Shown here: positions 5,759 through 9,229 of the stretch, piece after piece
How the letters are laid out: the number at the start of each line of letters is the position of its first letter
Position numbering within the stretch: the first letter of the stretch is position 1
DNA from: Saprospiraceae bacterium
GTDB taxonomy: Bacteria > Bacteroidota > Bacteroidia > Chitinophagales > Saprospiraceae
Length of the DNA: 9,229 nt
NCBI GenBank assembly: GCA_013042795.1
Contig: JABDPK010000116.1
Location: forward strand, 1-9,229
Reading direction: 5' to 3'
Made by a program: the position numbers and the translations under genes
Notes under the pieces: generated by a model
Database searches by the model: none
What the model was told of the DNA's origin: nothing
The model's input: the letters and a program-made list of their open reading frames with translations, nothing else

Positions 5759-8224
5759 CATGGGGTTCAGACAGCCTGGTGTTGGTCACCTGATGGTGAA
5801 AACATCAGGATATACATCGAGCACTGGCATGGTGATTCCCAGAATCAGGATTGTGGTGCCGGAGGGACTATTAACGTAGCTGTTGCAATAAATGGTCAAG
5901 CTCCAGCTACATATAATAATATACCCTTTGTTTATAATCATATCAATACAACAGTTACCAATTTGCCGCACGATTCAAGATTACCAATTCAAATTGTAAG
6001 TACTTGCTCCGATGCAAACGTATACAATGATTGGGGGGTATGGGATTTTCCACTTCCTGATGGATTGTGTCCAGCTGGTGGTTCCATACAGGTTACAGTT
6101 CTAAAGGGCAATGATTGTACTTTTGATGAAGGGTGTGACGAATTGTATCCTGCATCAACAGATACCGTTATTGTTCCTGCAGATTGCCCATGTGGTCCAG
6201 GGCTTCCTGGAACTGACGCTGATGGTGATGGTTGGATCGAGGATTGTGATTGTGATGACACTGATTCGAATGTGAATCCTGCAATGTCTGAAGTTTGTGG
6301 TAATGGTATTGATGACGATTGCGATGGTGTTATAGATACTGATGACGATGATGGAGACGGCGTTGGTGCTTGTAATGGGGATTGTGATGATAACAATCCA
6401 ACTGTATATCCTGGAGCACCGGAACTCTGCGATGCTCTTGATAATGATTGTGACGGTGTGATACCAGCCGATGAGGTGGATGCTGACGGTGACGGTTACG
6501 CATGCGATGACTGTGATGATAACAACGCAGACGTTTATCCTTTGGCACCAGAAATCTGCGACGGTCTTGACAATGATTGTGATGGCTCGGTAGATAATGT
6601 AGGCGATGGGGATGGAGACGGTGTTGCTTTTTGCAATGATTGTGACGACAGTGATCCCACAGTGTATCCTGGGGCACCAGAACTGTGCGATGGTCTAGAT
6701 AATGATTGTGACGGGGTGATAGCAGCAGATGAATTCATTGACGCTGATGGAGATGGCTTTCTTTTATGCGATGACTGCGATGATAATGATCCGAATGTAA
6801 ATCCAGGTGCTATTGAAATATTGGACAACGGGATTGATGATAATTGTGATAACTTAATTGATATACCATCTTATTGTGATATTACCCTTTATTATGGCGC
6901 TTGTTGGGGTTATTTTATTACTAATGTTACACTTGAAGACATTAATAATAATTCTGGTTGTGGTGCAGATGGATATTCAAATTTCACAAGTATTCAAACT
7001 GAGTTGGATCCTGGAAATAATTATACAATATCTATAACAGGTGACAATTATTATTATCAATATGCCTCTGTATTTATTGACTGGAATCTTGATGGTGATT
7101 TTGATGATTCAGGAGAATTGGTAGCTTCTTATATATGGCTAAATTATTGGGGTACTCCAGGAACAGCATCATTTACCATTCCAACTTCTGCAAGCGGGTC
7201 ATATACAATGAGAGTGATTTCAGATTATTATGGTTATTATAGTACTTACGCCTCGTGTAATACTTATTATGGAGAAGCAGAGGATTATACGATTAATATT
7301 TGTGAAGATCCAGATGGTGATGGGGTATGTAGTAATGTAGATAATTGCCCTGATACGGCAAATGCAGATCAATTGGATTCAGATGGAGATGGACAGGGAG
7401 ATGTGTGTGATATATGTCCATTTGATGTTGATAATGATATAGACGGTGATGGAGTATGCGGAGACGTTGATAACTGTGTAGATACGGCAAATGCAGATCA
7501 ATTGGATTCAGATGGAGATGGACAGGGAGATGTGTGTGATATATGTCCATTTGATGCTGATAATGATATAGATGGTGATGGAGTATGCGGAGATGTCGAC
7601 AATTGCCCTGATACAGCAAACGCAGATCAGGCCGATTCAGACTGTGATACTGTCGGTGATGTATGCGATATATGTCCTAACGGTGACGATACTGTAGACA
7701 ACAACGGTGATGGAATTCCTGATTGTTCACAGGCCTTAAGTCTTAGTGATTATGCCGATGCATGGAAATGTGGTAACAATAACAACAAGATTTACTTGTG
7801 TCACCTTCCTCCAGGCAATCCGGCCAATATGCAGACACTTTGTATCAGTGCCAATGCTGTACCTTCACATCTGAGTAATCATACCGGGGACAGCGTAGGA
7901 CCTTGTATATCATGTGGCTCGAACAATAATACACCGGAAATACTTAACAACAATGCGATAGATACCGATGATTTCCTTAATGTCAGGATATATCCAAATC
8001 CGGCAACGGATAACGTAAATCTGAGTATTGGTGGTGTACATGAAACCACATTGATTTACATTTATGATATCAATGGCAAGGTTGTTTGGCAGGAGATGAT
8101 GGAACATACGCACGGAAAGATTGGATTTGATCTTTCATCTCAATTATTCCAGGCTGGGGTTTATACAGTACATGCCAGCAATAGCTATGAATCATTTACT
8201 GAAAAGTTGATCATTATTAAATAA
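5660..8224 (+). CDS. T9SS-secreted multidomain surface protein with MopE-like and TSP3-like repeats
   Basis: 854-residue extracellular protein, function unknown, probably a calcium-stabilised surface or adhesin-like protein. In order: signal peptide (1-33, cleavage after LNA); a roughly 145-residue N-terminal domain with YIEHWHGD (52-59) and several Cys that I cannot name; five MopE-like repeats (185-401) of the form DGDG...CDDCDDN...VYPGAPELCDGLDNDCDG; a GEVED-like beta domain (about 406-547, with FIDWNLDGDFDDSGE and YGEAEDYTI); three thrombospondin type-3-like repeats (551-690, DGDG and DNCPDTANADQ motifs); a Cys/His module with CHLPPGNPAN (704-752); and a type A T9SS sorting domain (774-854, RIYPNPATD ... 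AGVYTV ... KLIIIK). T9SS cargo is usually cleaved at the CTD and anchored or released. Very high Asp and Asn content fits Ca2+ binding. The gene appears monocistronic, ended by a strong terminator. Confidence 0.9.
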   Translation: MKHFFTTYLSRSIRVVLSFLLFLLFTNAPSLNAHGVQTAWCWSPDGENIRIYIEHWHGDSQNQDCGAGGTINVAVAINGQAPATYNNIPFVYNHINTTVTNLPHDSRLPIQIVSTCSDANVYNDWGVWDFPLPDGLCPAGGSIQVTVLKGNDCTFDEGCDELYPASTDTVIVPADCPCGPGLPGTDADGDGWIEDCDCDDTDSNVNPAMSEVCGNGIDDDCDGVIDTDDDDGDGVGACNGDCDDNNPTVYPGAPELCDALDNDCDGVIPADEVDADGDGYACDDCDDNNADVYPLAPEICDGLDNDCDGSVDNVGDGDGDGVAFCNDCDDSDPTVYPGAPELCDGLDNDCDGVIAADEFIDADGDGFLLCDDCDDNDPNVNPGAIEILDNGIDDNCDNLIDIPSYCDITLYYGACWGYFITNVTLEDINNNSGCGADGYSNFTSIQTELDPGNNYTISITGDNYYYQYASVFIDWNLDGDFDDSGELVASYIWLNYWGTPGTASFTIPTSASGSYTMRVISDYYGYYSTYASCNTYYGEAEDYTINICEDPDGDGVCSNVDNCPDTANADQLDSDGDGQGDVCDICPFDVDNDIDGDGVCGDVDNCVDTANADQLDSDGDGQGDVCDICPFDADNDIDGDGVCGDVDNCPDTANADQADSDCDTVGDVCDICPNGDDTVDNNGDGIPDCSQALSLSDYADAWKCGNNNNKIYLCHLPPGNPANMQTLCISANAVPSHLSNHTGDSVGPCISCGSNNNTPEILNNNAIDTDDFLNVRIYPNPATDNVNLSIGGVHETTLIYIYDINGKVVWQEMMEHTHGKIGFDLSSQLFQAGVYTVHASNSYESFTEKLIIIK
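6212..6862 (+). repeat. Five MopE-like Asp/Cys-rich protein repeats
   Basis: Residues 185-401 consist of five diverged repeats of about 40 residues. Each has a DxDGDG loop, a CDDCDDN-type segment, (V/N)YPGAPELCD and GLDNDCDGVI. They correspond to the motif catalogued as copper-binding MopE (PF11617). The Asp spacing resembles calcium-binding loops, and four Cys per repeat could form disulfides. The DNA copies have diverged, unlike the TSP3-like repeats downstream. Confidence 0.85.
6875..7300 (+). other. GEVED-like beta domain
   Basis: Residues about 406-547 carry the hallmarks of the GEVED domain common in Bacteroidota secreted proteins: a Cys-containing start (YCDITLYYGACWGYFI), the core VFIDWNLDGDFDDSGE, a beta-strand TASFTIP, MRVISDYY and the closing YGEAEDYTI. 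It probably forms a beta-sandwich; its ligand is unknown. Confidence 0.8.
7352..7609 (+). repeat. 129-base near-perfect tandem duplication (TSP3-like repeats)
   Basis: Two copies (7352-7480 and 7481-7609) lie head to tail in frame, each 43 codons. The first 76 bases are identical (7352-7427 versus 7481-7556), followed by a few scattered substitutions, mostly silent. A third, more diverged and shortened copy runs from 7610 to about 7680. The pattern suggests recent duplication or conversion between copies. Confidence 0.92.
7979..8221 (+). other. T9SS C-terminal sorting domain (type A)
   Basis: Residues 774-854 show the usual features: VRIYPNPATDNVNLSI, then YIYDINGKVVW, then AGVYTVHAS and a final basic EKLIIIK. 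Such domains direct passage through the type IX secretion outer-membrane channel and are normally removed on the cell surface. Confidence 0.92.
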
Positions 8225-8244
8225 TTAAGATAGACATATTATTG

Positions 8245-8280
8245 GGCCGAGGTATACAATGACCTCGGCCTTTTTATTTT
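8245..8280 (+). terminator. Intrinsic terminator of the surface-protein gene
   Basis: GGCCGAGGT (8245-8253) pairs perfectly with ACCTCGGCC (8262-8270) around an 8-base loop and is followed by TTTTTATTTT. It starts 20 bases after the stop at 8224. On the opposite strand the stem is followed by CAATAATAT with no U-tract, so it probably serves only the plus-strand gene. Confidence 0.92.
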
Positions 8281-8315
8281 TAAGTCTTTTTGTTTTATTT
8301 GATTTTGAGAAATTT

Positions 8316-9229
8316 TTATCTCCCAGCATATATCACCTTCCTGATCTCATTGATACCATCTGACTGGATATGAATAAAATAAATTCCTGCTTTCAATGAT
8401 TCATCACTTTCCCAGGTTAAAATCAATTGCTCCTCATTGAATTCTTTTTCAAGATTTTTCACTAAAACTTCTGAACCAAGGCTATTGACTATTTGAATCC
8501 TGATCTCATCCTGATTTCCATCGAACGGGATTTCAATAGTCAGTCTTTCGACAAACGGGTTGGGATAGACCTTAATTTCCGTAGTATTGTTTTGAGGTTC
8601 CTCCGTACTGACAACCCAGTCATTTTCATTATTTGTATTTGCACTGCTGATAGATATTGTATCCGGTTCAAGACAAAGGAAAATCGTTTTGGCTGACAAA
8701 AGTCTTTGCTCCCTGCTGATATCTATGACATCTGCTGTGATCTGATTATTGTTATTAAACTCATTATTCAAAATAAATTGGCCATGCCAGATTTTTGAAG
8801 CTTTATCATTTAATGTAAACGCCCTGGATTGAGGAATAACAAAACTTTTCTCAAAGATGGTATTGTTACTGATACCTTTTAATGCCAGTTCAAATGGGAA
8901 AGTACCAATGAACTTACCTGTTATCATCAAGGGTGCATTATTTACAAAAGCATTTAGATTAAATGTATTCATATAATTGGAATATGTAAACCCGTTTTCC
9001 GGATCCAGGTCCAGGTCGAATTCGGTGATCAGATCTGCCTGGGATACCAGAATTTCTGACAAAGCTTCTCCCGGGATATCTCCATAAAGCGCACTGTAAT
9101 GCAGGCCACTGTTGGCAGAAGTCAGGAGATTATAAAAATATTCATTACCTCGAAATAACTGGTTGTTGATCCAGTCAGAAGGACGGTAGCCATTTGCAAA
9201 ATCCACAACGGAAATGTCTACCTCTATAG
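8316..9229 (-). CDS. T9SS cargo protein, C-terminal 303 residues (5' end outside window)
   Basis: The frame stays open to the window edge, so the gene continues beyond 9229; a GTG at 9204-9206 is probably internal. The last about 86 residues (8319-8576) form a T9SS sorting domain: EIKVYPNPFVERLTIEI, then VNSLGSEVL, then LKAGIYFIHI and a basic end RKVIYAGR, so the protein is exported to the surface or medium. The preceding roughly 210 residues contain FANGYRPSDWINNQ, LLTSANSGLHYSALYGDIPG and a beta-rich stretch. I do not recognise this part with confidence. The run LLTSANSG...ALSEIL faintly recalls the end of a von Willebrand A domain, and a beta domain could follow it. It converges on the plus-strand T9SS gene with 91 bases between their stops. 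Confidence 0.85.
   Translation of the reverse strand, partial: IEVDISVVDFANGYRPSDWINNQLFRGNEYFYNLLTSANSGLHYSALYGDIPGEALSEILVSQADLITEFDLDLDPENGFTYSNYMNTFNLNAFVNNAPLMITGKFIGTFPFELALKGISNNTIFEKSFVIPQSRAFTLNDKASKIWHGQFILNNEFNNNNQITADVIDISREQRLLSAKTIFLCLEPDTISISSANTNNENDWVVSTEEPQNNTTEIKVYPNPFVERLTIEIPFDGNQDEIRIQIVNSLGSEVLVKNLEKEFNEEQLILTWESDESLKAGIYFIHIQSDGINEIRKVIYAGR

Noticed and set aside
5989..6828. Overlapping minus-strand frames rich in Ser or His opposite the MopE-like repeats
   Set aside because: They arise because GAT/GAC/GGT-rich repeat codons lack stops on the other strand; low-complexity composition and no recognisable domain.
7293..7619. His/Leu-rich minus-strand frame with internal repeats
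   Set aside because: It is the antisense shadow of the duplicated TSP3-like DNA, so its repeats are a by-product.
6212..7680. Repeat-rich DNA as a possible CRISPR array or mobile element
   Set aside because: Repeats are in frame, contiguous, coding for known Asp-rich protein motifs, and there are no spacers, transposase or terminal inverted repeats.

Overview
The window looks like a chromosomal segment from a free-living member of the Bacteroidota, possibly a Saprospiria/Chitinophagia-like or flavobacterial lineage. The main evidence is two proteins ending in type IX secretion system (T9SS) C-terminal sorting domains (YPNP...GxVY/GIY...K), AT-rich starts without Shine-Dalgarno sites, and the core cluster acpP-fabF-rnc next to pyk, which is typical of that phylum. 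The exact genus cannot be read from the sequence.

Layout. Bases 1-651 (minus) hold the N-terminal 217 residues of pyruvate kinase, cut by the window edge and starting with TTG. A 169-base divergent intergenic region follows. Then on the plus strand come acpP (821-1060), a strong intrinsic terminator (1081-1116), fabF (1150-2394), rnc (2408-3133), a YdjM-type membrane metal-dependent hydrolase (3137-4336) and a secreted GH113-like TIM-barrel glycoside hydrolase (4338-5360). The genes from fabF to the glycoside hydrolase are separated by only 1-13 bases and are probably co-transcribed. An AT-rich non-coding stretch of 299 bases (5361-5659) carries a hairpin shortly upstream of the next gene. 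That gene (5660-8224) encodes an 854-residue secreted multidomain protein: signal peptide, an unnamed N-terminal domain, five MopE-like Asp/Cys repeats, a GEVED-like beta domain, three thrombospondin type-3-like calcium repeats, a Cys/His module and a T9SS sorting domain. It ends at a strong terminator (8245-8280). A convergent gene (8316-9229, minus, 5' end outside the window) encodes the C-terminal part of another T9SS cargo protein.

How it works together. The first part is housekeeping: fatty-acid synthesis (AcpP carrier, FabF elongation), RNA processing (RNase III) and the last step of glycolysis. The second part is cell-surface or secreted biology: two T9SS cargo proteins, one very rich in predicted calcium-binding repeats and probably an adhesin or matrix-type surface protein. 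Nothing here is a mobile element, CRISPR array, tRNA or rRNA. I see no clear undescribed system. The most interesting points are the domain architecture and recent internal duplication of the 854-residue protein, the terminator between acpP and fabF, the K+-independent signature of the pyruvate kinase, and an Asn in place of a catalytic Asp in RNase III.
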